Shown: one piece after another, positions 9,004 to 17,581 of the stretch
Position numbering within the stretch: the first letter of the stretch is position 1
Layout: each line of letters opens with the position of its first letter
NCBI GenBank assembly: GCA_965222065.1
Contig: OZ244933.1
Coordinates: forward strand, 2,356,001-2,420,000
DNA length: 64,000 bases
Direction of reading: 5' to 3'
From: GM7GCV1 sp965222065
GTDB lineage: Bacteria; Pseudomonadota; Gammaproteobacteria; Pseudomonadales; GM7GCV1
Notes under the pieces: model-generated
What the model saw: only the letters and a program-made list of their open reading frames with translations
What the model was told of the DNA's origin: nothing
Database searches by the model: none
Program-made: the position numbers and the translations under genes

Positions 9004-10284
9004 ATGAAAAAGGTATTAAAAGAAGCCATCGCCCTGTTTGAGGTGGACAGTAACGACAAGAAAGTCAGGGAAGCCGTTGAGGGGCTGATCGACGAAGTAA
9101 AGGCGGGGGGCGACAAAGCCGTTCGGGAAATCTCCGAACGCTTTGACAAATGGTCACCGGAAAGTTTTCGGCTGTCGCAGGAACAGATTAATGAAATTGT
9201 TGCCTCGGTCGATCCGCAAACCATTGAAGACATCAAATTTGCGCAAACCCAGATCCGCAATTTCGCGACACATCAAAAAAATGCGCTCAGGGAAATTGAG
9301 GTAGAAACCTTGCCCGGTGTCTTCCTGGGCCACAAAAACATACCGGTCAACAGTGTGGGTTGCTACATTCCCGGCGGCCGTTACCCCATGGTGGCTTCCG
9401 CTCATATGAGCGTTCTGACGGCCAGGGTGGCCGGCGTTAAAAAAGTTATTGCCTGTACACCGCCAATCCGGGGAAAAATTCCGGCAGAAACCGTTACGGC
9501 CATGCACCTGGCAGGCGCGGATGAAATCTATCTTTTGGGCGGTGTTCCTGCCATTGCCGCCATGGCACTGGGTACGGAGACGATCGACAAGGTAGACATG
9601 GTGGTAGGTCCTGGTAATGCCTATGTGGCTGAAGCCAAGCGTCAGCTGTTTGGCAAAATTGGTATTGACCTGCTTGCCGGTCCAACCGAAACCCTGGTGA
9701 TCGCCGATGAGACCAGCGATGCGGAAATCTGTGCGACGGATTTGCTGGGTCAGGCGGAACATGGTCCCGGCTCTCCCGCGATACTGCTAACCAACTCCGA
9801 AACACTGGGTCAGGAAACAATTAAGGAAGTTGAGCGTCAATTGAAAACACTGCCAACGGCGGATATTGCCAGTGTTGCCTGGCGTGATTACGGACAGGTG
9901 ATCGTCGTGGACACCATCGATGAGATGGTGGAAGAAGCCGATCGCATTGCCAGTGAGCATGTCCAGGTGATGACGGCCGATCCGCGCTATTTTCTGGACA
10001 ACATGACCAACTATGGGGCCCTGTTTCTGGGCAAGTACACCAATGTTTCCTATGGCGACAAGGTGATCGGTACCAACCACACGCTTCCAACCAAGCACGG
10101 GGCAAAATATACCGGTGGGTTGTGGGTCGGCAAGTTTATGAAGACCTGTACCTACCAGGAAATCAGGACTCCTGAGGCCAGTGCCATGATCGGCGAGTAT
10201 TGTTCGCGGCTGTGTGAAATTGAAAACTTTGCCGGGCACAAGGAACAGGCGGACATACGCGTCAGGCGTTACAAGCAGGGGTAA
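9004..10284 (+). CDS. Histidinol-dehydrogenase-like alcohol dehydrogenase (HpsN-type paralogue)
   Basis: The 426-residue protein has the HisD fold and zinc-site residues: LLGQAEHGPGSPA (Gln/His ligands), ASEHVQVM (Glu-His catalytic pair), SYGDKVIGTNH (Asp) and a C-terminal FAGHKEQADIR (His). The CYIPGGRYPMVASAHM motif is typical of the branch annotated as sulfopropanediol 3-dehydrogenase rather than of biosynthetic HisD. The surrounding genes are catabolic, not histidine biosynthetic. The likely reaction is a four-electron oxidation of a primary alcohol to a carboxylate with NAD; the substrate is uncertain. The start ATG has a strong AGAAGAGG site. Confidence 0.8.
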   Translation: MKKVLKEAIALFEVDSNDKKVREAVEGLIDEVKAGGDKAVREISERFDKWSPESFRLSQEQINEIVASVDPQTIEDIKFAQTQIRNFATHQKNALREIEVETLPGVFLGHKNIPVNSVGCYIPGGRYPMVASAHMSVLTARVAGVKKVIACTPPIRGKIPAETVTAMHLAGADEIYLLGGVPAIAAMALGTETIDKVDMVVGPGNAYVAEAKRQLFGKIGIDLLAGPTETLVIADETSDAEICATDLLGQAEHGPGSPAILLTNSETLGQETIKEVERQLKTLPTADIASVAWRDYGQVIVVDTIDEMVEEADRIASEHVQVMTADPRYFLDNMTNYGALFLGKYTNVSYGDKVIGTNHTLPTKHGAKYTGGLWVGKFMKTCTYQEIRTPEASAMIGEYCSRLCEIENFAGHKEQADIRVRRYKQG

Positions 10285-10353
10285 GAAGATACAAATAGCC
10301 GGTGTTTTGGCGAGGGCAGCAAAGGAGTCGCTAGGCAGAATGAATCTATAATG

Positions 10354-10385
10354 ATACGATTCGTATTAATATAAGAATTATTAAT
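10354..10385 (+). promoter_or_regulatory. Operator-like double palindrome upstream of the Fe-alcohol dehydrogenase gene
   Basis: Two overlapping inverted repeats are present: ATACGA-T-TCGTAT (10354-10366) and ATTAATA-N7-TATTAAT (10365-10385). They lie in the 154-bp gap after the HisD-like gene, 50-85 bp before ATG 10439. The first shares the ATAC-N5-GTAT pattern with 6966-6978. This region is AT-rich and probably also contains the promoter. Confidence 0.45.
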
Positions 10386-10438
10386 GCGTTCGTACCAAAC
10401 GGGTTTATTCACACACGCTTGCTTTTCGGAGACTTTGT

Positions 10439-11602
10439 ATGTCCTCAACCATACTTTTGCCTCGCATCTTGCAGGTCGGCGGCAAGGCGAGCCTGGCGGT
10501 TGGCGAGGTAGTAAAGACACTTGGCTGCCACAACCCCCTCATCATTACTGACGACATCATGGTCAGCCTTGGCTATGTCGATAAAGTACAAAACAGCCTG
10601 GAAGACACGGGTATAGGCAGTGCCGTTTTTTCCGGAACCGTTCCTGAGCCTACCGAGCAATCAATTATTGCCGGCGTGGATATGGCAAAGCAGGGAAACT
10701 ACGACTGCCTGATTGCCCTGGGCGGCGGAAGTCCTATCGACAGCGCAAAAGCCATTGGCATCCTGGCCAAACATGGCGGCCAGATGGCTGACTACAAGTT
10801 TCCACGAAATGTGTCCGAAGCGGGATTGCCACTTATTGCCATTCCCACAACAGCGGGCACTGGCTCGGAGATGACCCGTTTTACCATCATCACCGATGAC
10901 GCCACTGATGAAAAAATGCTTTGTGTGGGCCTGGGCTTCCTGCCACAGGCCGCCCTGGTGGATTACCAGCTCACCCTGAGTTTGCCGCCTCGCGTCACGG
11001 CTGATACCGGCATCGACGCCATGACCCACGCCATTGAAGCCTATGTCAGTAAAAAGGCGAATGCTTACAGCGACAGTCAGGCACTGGCTGCCTTGCGACT
11101 CATTGGGCCAAATTTAAGAACGGCCTATAGCGACGGTAGTAATGAAGCAGCCCGCGAAGCCATGATGATGGGGGCAACCCTGGCCGGTGCGGCTTTTTCC
11201 GCCGCTTCGGTTGCTCTGGTACATGGCATGAGCCGGCCTATTGGCGCGCACTTTCATGTGCCCCATGGCATGAGCAATGCGATGTTATTGCCCAGCGTGA
11301 CGGAGTTTTCCATTCCTTCGGCAACCTCTCGTTACGCAGACTGTGCTCGTGCCATGGGTATCGCCAGTGAAACAGAGGGCGATGAGTCCGCCACAAAAAA
11401 ACTGATTGATGAATTGCACTCACTCAATGATCAGTGCCAGGTGCCAACGCTGGCGCAGTTTGGGGTGGATAAGAAAGTCTACTTTGACAAGCTCGACCTG
11501 ATGGCCGAACAGGCGGCTGCTTCGGGTTCGCCCGGCAATAATCCACTTGTCCCAAGTCATGAACAAATGGTGAAGCTCTACAACGACCTCTGGGTCGATT
11601 AG
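10439..11602 (+). CDS. Iron-containing (group III) alcohol dehydrogenase
   Basis: The 387-residue protein is a standard-length Fe-ADH. It shows the NAD-binding GGGSPIDSAKA, the TTAGTGSEMTRF loop and metal-binding histidines in DAMTHAIEAYVS and VHGMSRPIGAHFHVPHGMSNA. Start ATG 10439 follows CGGAGAC. Members oxidise short alcohols or hydroxy acids to aldehydes. Next to a CoA-acylating semialdehyde dehydrogenase it resembles the DddB/DddC pair known from DMSP catabolism, where 3-hydroxypropionate goes to malonate semialdehyde and then acetyl-CoA. No DMSP lyase or DddD is visible here, so the true hydroxy acid is unknown. Confidence 0.85.
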   Translation: MSSTILLPRILQVGGKASLAVGEVVKTLGCHNPLIITDDIMVSLGYVDKVQNSLEDTGIGSAVFSGTVPEPTEQSIIAGVDMAKQGNYDCLIALGGGSPIDSAKAIGILAKHGGQMADYKFPRNVSEAGLPLIAIPTTAGTGSEMTRFTIITDDATDEKMLCVGLGFLPQAALVDYQLTLSLPPRVTADTGIDAMTHAIEAYVSKKANAYSDSQALAALRLIGPNLRTAYSDGSNEAAREAMMMGATLAGAAFSAASVALVHGMSRPIGAHFHVPHGMSNAMLLPSVTEFSIPSATSRYADCARAMGIASETEGDESATKKLIDELHSLNDQCQVPTLAQFGVDKKVYFDKLDLMAEQAAASGSPGNNPLVPSHEQMVKLYNDLWVD

Positions 11603-11648
11603 TCCCTTCACGTTTAAGAATAATCATCACCCCTAACCCCAATTTTTA

Positions 11649-11673
11649 TTCACGCTAAAAAGCAAGGCGTGAA
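11649..11673 (+). promoter_or_regulatory. Leader hairpin before mmsA
   Basis: TTCACGC (11649-11655) and GCGTGAA (11667-11673) form a 7-bp inverted repeat with an 11-nt loop, ending a few bases before the AGAGG ribosome site of mmsA. It could tune translation or stabilise an internal transcript end; no T-run follows. Confidence 0.35.
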
Positions 11674-11690
11674 GCAACAGAGGTAACACA

Positions 11691-13184
11691 ATGAAAGTAG
11701 GACATCTGATTAACGGTCAGGTTATTGAGAGCCAGGAGGGCTATCAGGATGTATTTAACCCCGCACTTGGCAAAGCCACCAAACAGGTTTGTATGGCATC
11801 AAGGCAAACCGTGGAGCAGGCCATTAGCTCTGCCCAGGAAGCATTCCCGGCCTGGCGCAATACCCCACCAGTCAAACGCGCACGCATCATGTTTCGTTTC
11901 AAGGAGTTGCTGGAGCAGAATGCCGACAAGATCTGCCACCTGATTGGCGAAGAGCACGGCAAGATCGTGCACGATGCGGCGGGGGAACTTCAGCGCGGTA
12001 TCGAAAACGTGGAATACGCCTGTGGTGCGCCGGAGCTGTTAAAAGGTGAGTTTTCCAAAAATGTGGGGCCCAGTATCGATTCCTGGAGCGACTTCCAGCC
12101 CGTTGGTATTGTCGCGGGCATTACGCCTTTTAACTTCCCGGTGATGGTGCCCTTGTGGATGTTTCCTATCGCCATCGTCTGCGGTAACTGCTTTATCCTG
12201 AAACCTTCCGAGAAAGACCCGAGTGCTTCGCTTTATATTGCCCAGTTGGCGCTGGAAGCCGGTTTGCCGGAAGGCGTGCTGAATGTGGTCAATGGTGGCA
12301 AAGAGGCGGTCGATACCCTGCTGGAAGACCAGCGTGTCAAGGCCGTGAGCTTTGTCGGTTCTACCCCGGTTGCCGAAGCCATCTATACAAAATCCACCGC
12401 CAACGGTAAACGCTGTCAGGCGCTGGGCGGCGCGAAAAACCATGCGATCGTGATGCCTGATGCCGACATTGATAACGCGGTCAGTCAATTGCTGGGGGCC
12501 GCTTTTGGTTCGTCGGGTGAGCGTTGTATGGCGCTTTCTGTTGCGGTTGCGGTGGGTGATGAGACTGCCGATGCACTGGTGGAAAAAATCCAGCAAGGCA
12601 TGAAAGATCTCGCCGTGGGCGAGTTCTCTGACCGGGAAAACAGTTTTGGTCCGGTCATCACGCGTGAACATCAGCAAAATGTGATCAAGCACATTACCAG
12701 TGCCGAGGAGCAGGGCGCCAAAGTCGTGGTGGACGGACGCGACATTAGTGTGCCTGGCTACGAGCAGGGCTTCTTTGTCGGAGGTACCCTGATTGATCAT
12801 GTGACACCGGAAATGAATAGCTATCGCGCAGAAATTTTTGGCCCGGTGCTACAAGTTATGCGTGTAGACACCATGCAGGAAGCCATGCAGCTTATTAATG
12901 AGCATGAATATGGCAACGGCACCTGCATCTTTACCCGGGATGGTGAGGCTGCGCGATTTTTTGCTGACAACATTGAAGTCGGCATGGTGGGGATAAATAT
13001 TCCCTTACCTGTTCCTGTGGCCTACCACAGTTTTGGCGGATGGAAGCGATCCCTGTTTGGTGATTTGCATGCCTACGGGCCGGATGCTGTCCGTTTCTAT
13101 ACGCGACGCAAAACCATTACCCAGCGCTGGCCGTCAGCGGGTGTGCGGGAAGGTACGTCGTTTTCCATGCCCACTATGAAATAA
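11691..13184 (+). CDS. mmsA: CoA-acylating methylmalonate-semialdehyde dehydrogenase
   Basis: The 497-residue aldehyde dehydrogenase has the features of the CoA-acylating MmsA branch: GKIVHDAAGELQRGIE near residue 90, GIVAGITPFNFPVMVPLWM, FVGSTPVAEAIY and the catalytic cysteine in SSGERCMALS. It converts malonate or methylmalonate semialdehyde to acetyl-CoA or propionyl-CoA plus CO2. No other valine- or inositol-degradation gene is adjacent, so it probably serves the neighbouring alcohol dehydrogenases. Start ATG 11691 follows AGAGGTAACACA. It is four bases upstream of the IclR gene. Confidence 0.9.
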   Translation: MKVGHLINGQVIESQEGYQDVFNPALGKATKQVCMASRQTVEQAISSAQEAFPAWRNTPPVKRARIMFRFKELLEQNADKICHLIGEEHGKIVHDAAGELQRGIENVEYACGAPELLKGEFSKNVGPSIDSWSDFQPVGIVAGITPFNFPVMVPLWMFPIAIVCGNCFILKPSEKDPSASLYIAQLALEAGLPEGVLNVVNGGKEAVDTLLEDQRVKAVSFVGSTPVAEAIYTKSTANGKRCQALGGAKNHAIVMPDADIDNAVSQLLGAAFGSSGERCMALSVAVAVGDETADALVEKIQQGMKDLAVGEFSDRENSFGPVITREHQQNVIKHITSAEEQGAKVVVDGRDISVPGYEQGFFVGGTLIDHVTPEMNSYRAEIFGPVLQVMRVDTMQEAMQLINEHEYGNGTCIFTRDGEAARFFADNIEVGMVGINIPLPVPVAYHSFGGWKRSLFGDLHAYGPDAVRFYTRRKTITQRWPSAGVREGTSFSMPTMK

Positions 13185-13188
13185 CGCC

Positions 13189-13974
13189 ATGAATGCTGAG
13201 CTGGCAAAAGTGGATAAAAAACGGGATAAGGGCTCCTCGATCATTCGGGTACTCGAAATTATCGAAGCCATTGGTCAGGCTGACCGCCCGTTAAGTCCCG
13301 CAGATATTGCCGTACAGCTCGGCATTCCCAAACCCAGTGTGCATCGCCTGTTACAGCAGCTACATGCTGAAGATTTTATCCAGATCGATATGCGCGGCGC
13401 CTGGGGGGCAGGGAAACGGCTGCGCAGCCTGGGCTTTTCTATTCTGGCGGGAAATCCCGGCAAGGCGGCGCGACAGGCCATCCTTTCGGATCTGGCAAGT
13501 ACTATTGGGGAGACATGTGGTATCGCCGTTCCCGACGGCATGAACATGCTGTATTTTGATCGGGCGCAAACCAACTGGCCGCTGCAAATCAACCTGCCGG
13601 TGGGGACGCATACACCCATGTGGTGCACGTCCAGCGGAAAGTTGTATTTAAGTACGCTGGAAGCGGGCACACGCAAGAAAATACTGGCGCATTTGCCGCT
13701 GACCAAACTGGCCAGGAATACGCATACTGATCTCGATTCACTTGAGAACGCCCTGACAGACATACGGGAACAGGGTTATGGCATTGATAATGAAGAGTTT
13801 GTTGATGGCATGGTGGCCTGTTCCGTTCCGATTCTGAATAAAGATGGCCAGATGCTGGCATCACTTTTTACCCATTGCCCGGTTATTCGGAAGTCCCTGG
13901 ATGAATTGGTCAGCTATGTACCTGATTTAGAGCGGGCGGCAAAGGAACTTGCCGAGGTAATTAACGAAAGCTAA
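13189..13974 (+). CDS. IclR family transcriptional regulator
   Basis: The 261-residue protein has an N-terminal winged helix-turn-helix (about 18-75, including PLSPADIAVQLGIPKPSVHRLLQ) and a C-terminal effector-binding GAF-like domain with LPVGTHTPMWCTSSGKLYLS and AVPD-type strands. IclR proteins sense small carboxylates and control adjacent catabolic operons. The start lies four bases after the mmsA stop, so the two are co-transcribed. The ATAC-N5-GTAT palindromes at 6966 and 10354 are the best candidate binding sites seen. Confidence 0.88.
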   Translation: MNAELAKVDKKRDKGSSIIRVLEIIEAIGQADRPLSPADIAVQLGIPKPSVHRLLQQLHAEDFIQIDMRGAWGAGKRLRSLGFSILAGNPGKAARQAILSDLASTIGETCGIAVPDGMNMLYFDRAQTNWPLQINLPVGTHTPMWCTSSGKLYLSTLEAGTRKKILAHLPLTKLARNTHTDLDSLENALTDIREQGYGIDNEEFVDGMVACSVPILNKDGQMLASLFTHCPVIRKSLDELVSYVPDLERAAKELAEVINES

Positions 13975-14028
13975 AGGGCATCAATACCATATTCCTCTCC
14001 ATATAATTCAAACAATACTGGAACCACT

Positions 14029-15333
14029 ATGCTTAGCACCATTGGACTGATCTTTTCTCTCGCACTGTTAATCGTCCTCACCATACGAGGCATGAACCTG
14101 CTTATCGCGGCTCCAGTGTGTGCCCTGATTGTGGCAATTACCGGCAGTATTGATTTGATCCCCTCGCCAGAGGGCGGAGTGGATTATGTCAACAGCTATA
14201 TGGCCGGATTTAGTTCCTTTATCCAGTCCTGGTTTTTCATGTTTCTACTTGGCAGTATTTTTGGCAAGTTGATGGAAGACAGTGGTGCGGCAGAAAGCGT
14301 GGCCCGGTGGATTGTTGCACGCCTGGGAACCAAATCGGCGGCATTTGCAACGGTCATTGCCTGCGCGGTACTCACCTACGGCGGGGTAAGCCTTTTTGTT
14401 GTTGCCTTTACCGCTTTTCCCATTGCGCTGGGACTGTTCAAACAGGCCAATCTGCCGCGTCGCTTTATTCCCGCCACACTGGCATTTGGTTCGGTGACGT
14501 TTACCATGACCAGCGCCGGGTCTCCCGAAATCCAGAACTGGATTCCCATTGAATTTCTGGGAACATCGCCCTATGCCGAATGGGAAGTCAGCCTTGTGGT
14601 CGCTATTTTTATGGCGCTGTTTGGCTTTTGGTGGCTAAGACGCATGCTGAACAAGGCGGTTGCCAACGGCGAACAGTTTGAAGTGCGCGAAGGCGACCCG
14701 CCGGAAATCTCCCGTGAACTGCCCAATCCCATACTCAGCCTGATTCCCCTGGGCATGGTGCTCGGCACGACCTTTTTTTTGCATCACGACTACGGTTCCG
14801 CCGCACTTATTGCCGCGCTTCTGGCTGGTTGTATTGCGACCTGGGCCATAAATATGCGTTATCTTCCCAGTCCGGGCCTGGCACTCAGTGCCGGTGCAAT
14901 TGGCGCCCTGATTGCCATCGGTAACACCGCCGCGGTGGTAGGTTTCGGCTCGGTGGCCAAAGTCTCTCCCGCGTTTGATATTGCTGTGCAAACCGTGACC
15001 GCCATCCCGGGCAACGAATTAATTGGTGCGGCCATCGCGGTTTCCATTATTGCTGCGCTGACCGGTTCAGCCTCCGGTGGACAGTCCATCGCTTTGCCCG
15101 TGCTGGCACCTCAATATCTGGAGCTTGGTGTGGAGCCCGAGGCCCTGCACCGGGTAGTGGCTATTTCATCAGGCGCACTGGATTCCCTGCCTCACAATGG
15201 CTATGTGGTCACCACTATCCGCGCCATTTGCGGTGAAACCCACAAGGCGGCTTATGGCCCGCTGGGCGCACTGACCGTGGTTATTCCGGTGATTGGGACC
15301 ATATTGGCCATCGCGCTTTTGCTGCTGTTCTAG
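14029..15333 (+). CDS. GntP family permease
   Basis: The 434-residue polytopic protein has about 11-12 hydrophobic helices and the GntP signatures TYGGVSLFVVAFTAFPIAL, TFTMTSAGSPEIQNW and TGSASGGQSIALP near the C-terminus. The family imports gluconate, glycerate-type acids or beta-hydroxy acids with protons. In this operon it most likely imports the substrate of the HisD-like and Fe-alcohol dehydrogenases, which argues for a hydroxy-carboxylate. The start is ATG 14029, 54 bp after the regulator gene, with no strong promoter seen in the gap. Confidence 0.85.
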   Translation: MLSTIGLIFSLALLIVLTIRGMNLLIAAPVCALIVAITGSIDLIPSPEGGVDYVNSYMAGFSSFIQSWFFMFLLGSIFGKLMEDSGAAESVARWIVARLGTKSAAFATVIACAVLTYGGVSLFVVAFTAFPIALGLFKQANLPRRFIPATLAFGSVTFTMTSAGSPEIQNWIPIEFLGTSPYAEWEVSLVVAIFMALFGFWWLRRMLNKAVANGEQFEVREGDPPEISRELPNPILSLIPLGMVLGTTFFLHHDYGSAALIAALLAGCIATWAINMRYLPSPGLALSAGAIGALIAIGNTAAVVGFGSVAKVSPAFDIAVQTVTAIPGNELIGAAIAVSIIAALTGSASGGQSIALPVLAPQYLELGVEPEALHRVVAISSGALDSLPHNGYVVTTIRAICGETHKAAYGPLGALTVVIPVIGTILAIALLLLF

Positions 15334-15388
15334 TGTCCAGATCTGCCAGATAGATGCCGGGGGTTTAAAGGGCATATTGAGTTGTGCA

Positions 15389-15418
15389 TTGACAACTCCT
15401 GATAATGAATATGATAAT
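15389..15418 (+). promoter_or_regulatory. Sigma-70 promoter of the TonB receptor gene
   Basis: A consensus -35 TTGACA (15389-15394) is followed after 18 bp by GATAAT (15413-15418, five of six matches to TATAAT). It is 33 bp ahead of the start codon at 15451. The -10 lies inside the Fur-box palindrome. Confidence 0.7.
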
Positions 15419-15426
15419 AATTATCA
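15400..15426 (+). promoter_or_regulatory. Fur box
   Basis: TGATAAT-A-ATTATCA (15412-15426) is a perfect 15-bp palindrome matching the Fur core. A further TGATAATGA half-site begins at 15400, so overlapping Fur heptamers cover the -10 element. This predicts repression of the receptor gene when iron is sufficient. Confidence 0.8.
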
Positions 15427-15450
15427 TTTCAATTCAAAGGAATTATCTCT

Positions 15451-17508
15451 ATGCGCAACTTGTTCAAGACGAGCGCCCTGTACTTGGGCGTCGCCGCCGT
15501 TTCATCCAGTTTTCAGGTAGTGGCCCAGGAAGAAGACAACGCCGGTCTGGAAGAAATCACCGTGGTTGGTCAGGCCACCAATTCGATTATTACTGCCGCC
15601 GATATGGAAACCTACCAGGCGAATGACCTGGCTGATGTATTTCGGCTGACACCTTCCATATCAGTAGGTGGTTCTGTTGGCGTTGCGCAAAAAATCTATA
15701 TTCGCGGGCTCGAGGATTCACTGATTAATGTGACAGTTGATGGGGCTCCTCAAACTTCCACACTGTTTCATCACATTGGCCGTGTAACTATTGATCCGGA
15801 GCTGCTTGAACAGGTTGATGTGCAGGCGGGAGCGGGCGAAGCGACCAGTGGTGCGGGTGCCATTGGTGGTTCTATTCGTTTTCAGACCAAGGACGCCCGC
15901 GATCTTCTGGATCAGGGACAGAGATTCGGCGGACGTATCAAGGCAAACACTTTTACCAACGATGGCACGCGCTACAGTGCATCACTCTATGGCCGGTTGA
16001 CCGATAACTGGGGATTGCTCACTTACTACAATGACCTTGACCGCGAGAATATGGAAGATGGCAAGGGCGATCGGGTATTGGGCACTGCAGCAGACCAAAG
16101 TCTGGCGTTTGTAAAACTGAGCGGCGATATTACTGAAAACCAGCAGTTGTCATTGAGTATGGAAAAAAGAGAAGAGGAAGGTGAGTTTAGTGCCCGTCCC
16201 AACTGGATAGTCCAGCCCGGCGACCTCTTGTATCCCAGCAAGGCAGAGCGAGAGACTTTTGTCGCCAACTATGGGCTGCAGCAGGGTGATCTTGTCAATC
16301 TTGAAGCCACGGCTTATCAAACCGAGTCCTCTTTTCGTGGTGGGCGCTTTGACTGGCTGGCAGATATCAGCACAAGTGGCTTTGATTTGCGCAACACCAG
16401 TGTGATCGGTATGCATCGCATTACCTATGGTGTGGATTACCGCAGTGATGAAGTGGAAAGCGGTTATGCCGTGCCCCAGCCCGAGGAAGATCACGCGGAG
16501 CAGGGCAGTGTGACGGGCTTGTACATTCAAAGCCATACACGGATTTCCGAGCCATTATTGTTGAGCTATGGGCTGCGATACGACGATTATGAATATGAGC
16601 AAAAAATCCTGCTCAATGACTATTACGGGGCGCCAATTACCGATACGCCTGTGGAAATCAATAATTCCGAAGTCAGTCTGAATGCCGGCTTAACCTATGA
16701 TATTACCAGTGAGCTGACGTTTGGCCTGGGCTATGCGGAAGCGTCACGGGGTAAGGAAATTGGTGATGGTTTTACCATTGACTCCTACTTATGGGATGGC
16801 ACAAGTGAGCCTCACGTGGATGCCGGTTTGCAGGCAGAGAAAGTGTCCAATATTGAAGCCTCACTGGAATACTCCGTCCAAAATTTAAATGCCAAGATCG
16901 CTGTGTACCAGTCAGATATCGACGATGTAATTTTTGAGCGTCTCTATGGCAACTCCCTGTATGAAAATATCGGCACCATTGAGACCGACGGCTTTGAATT
17001 TAATCTCGCCTATCGCTGGAATGAGTATGAATTTTTCATGGGATTCGCTTCCAATGATTCAGAGCTGGACCCGGCTGAGGGTATCTATGCCATGAATTAC
17101 GGTTCGATCCCGCTGAATGGCTACGAGTTTAATGGTTTGGGTAGCTCCCGTGGTGATACCTGGAATATGGGCTTTGATTATGTTTCCGGGACTGATTGGA
17201 GACTGGGTCTGAATGTGGCTCACGTGAATGAGCTGACCATTGATACCCTGCATCAGGACTACGATTTGGGCTGGGTCCCGGAGCTATATTCCCTAACCAA
17301 ACCTTCCTATACCACAGTGGATTTCTTTGCCGAATGGCAAGCCAGCGAAAATCTTGTGTTTAACCTTGCCGTTACCAACCTTTTGGACAAGCTTTATCGT
17401 GATCATTCAAGTGTCGGTGACTATAGCGAGGTTGCCGGATACGAGCTGGTCGTAGGCCCCTGGGAAGCTGGTAGGGACATTCGCTTATCCGCTTCATATA
17501 GCTTCTAA
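15451..17508 (+). CDS. TonB-dependent outer-membrane receptor, iron-regulated
   Basis: The 685-residue protein starts with a signal peptide ending near VVAQEED. A TonB-box-like EEITVVGQ follows, then a plug domain (YIRGLEDSLINVTVDGAPQ, VDVQAGAGEATSGAGAIGGSI), then a long beta-barrel ending in the expected terminal aromatic (ASYSF). Iron control by the Fur box immediately upstream, together with the PepSY protein downstream, points to a ferric-siderophore or haem-type ligand; the exact ligand cannot be read. The ribosome site is AAAGGAATT. Confidence 0.9.
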   Translation: MRNLFKTSALYLGVAAVSSSFQVVAQEEDNAGLEEITVVGQATNSIITAADMETYQANDLADVFRLTPSISVGGSVGVAQKIYIRGLEDSLINVTVDGAPQTSTLFHHIGRVTIDPELLEQVDVQAGAGEATSGAGAIGGSIRFQTKDARDLLDQGQRFGGRIKANTFTNDGTRYSASLYGRLTDNWGLLTYYNDLDRENMEDGKGDRVLGTAADQSLAFVKLSGDITENQQLSLSMEKREEEGEFSARPNWIVQPGDLLYPSKAERETFVANYGLQQGDLVNLEATAYQTESSFRGGRFDWLADISTSGFDLRNTSVIGMHRITYGVDYRSDEVESGYAVPQPEEDHAEQGSVTGLYIQSHTRISEPLLLSYGLRYDDYEYEQKILLNDYYGAPITDTPVEINNSEVSLNAGLTYDITSELTFGLGYAEASRGKEIGDGFTIDSYLWDGTSEPHVDAGLQAEKVSNIEASLEYSVQNLNAKIAVYQSDIDDVIFERLYGNSLYENIGTIETDGFEFNLAYRWNEYEFFMGFASNDSELDPAEGIYAMNYGSIPLNGYEFNGLGSSRGDTWNMGFDYVSGTDWRLGLNVAHVNELTIDTLHQDYDLGWVPELYSLTKPSYTTVDFFAEWQASENLVFNLAVTNLLDKLYRDHSSVGDYSEVAGYELVVGPWEAGRDIRLSASYSF

Positions 17509-17535
17509 TCAGGCATATTCAGAATGTCATCAGTA

Positions 17536-17562
17536 TCAGGGTCGGGTTTGTCCCGACCCTGA
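17536..17562 (+). terminator. Hairpin between receptor and PepSY genes
   Basis: TCAGGGTCGGG (17536-17546) pairs perfectly with CCCGACCCTGA (17552-17562) around a 5-nt loop and is followed by CTTAATTT. It probably attenuates read-through, so the PepSY gene would be expressed below the receptor gene. Confidence 0.65.
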
Positions 17563-17581
17563 CTTAATTTAGGGCCAGGGT

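Noticed and set aside
9004..10284. Biosynthetic histidinol dehydrogenase (hisD)
   Set aside because: No other his gene is adjacent, neighbours are catabolic, and the sequence has motifs of the HpsN-like branch.
11744..12800. Long minus-strand open frames inside mmsA and other genes
   Set aside because: They are antisense shadows of well-supported genes with typical codon-position bias and no recognisable protein sequence.
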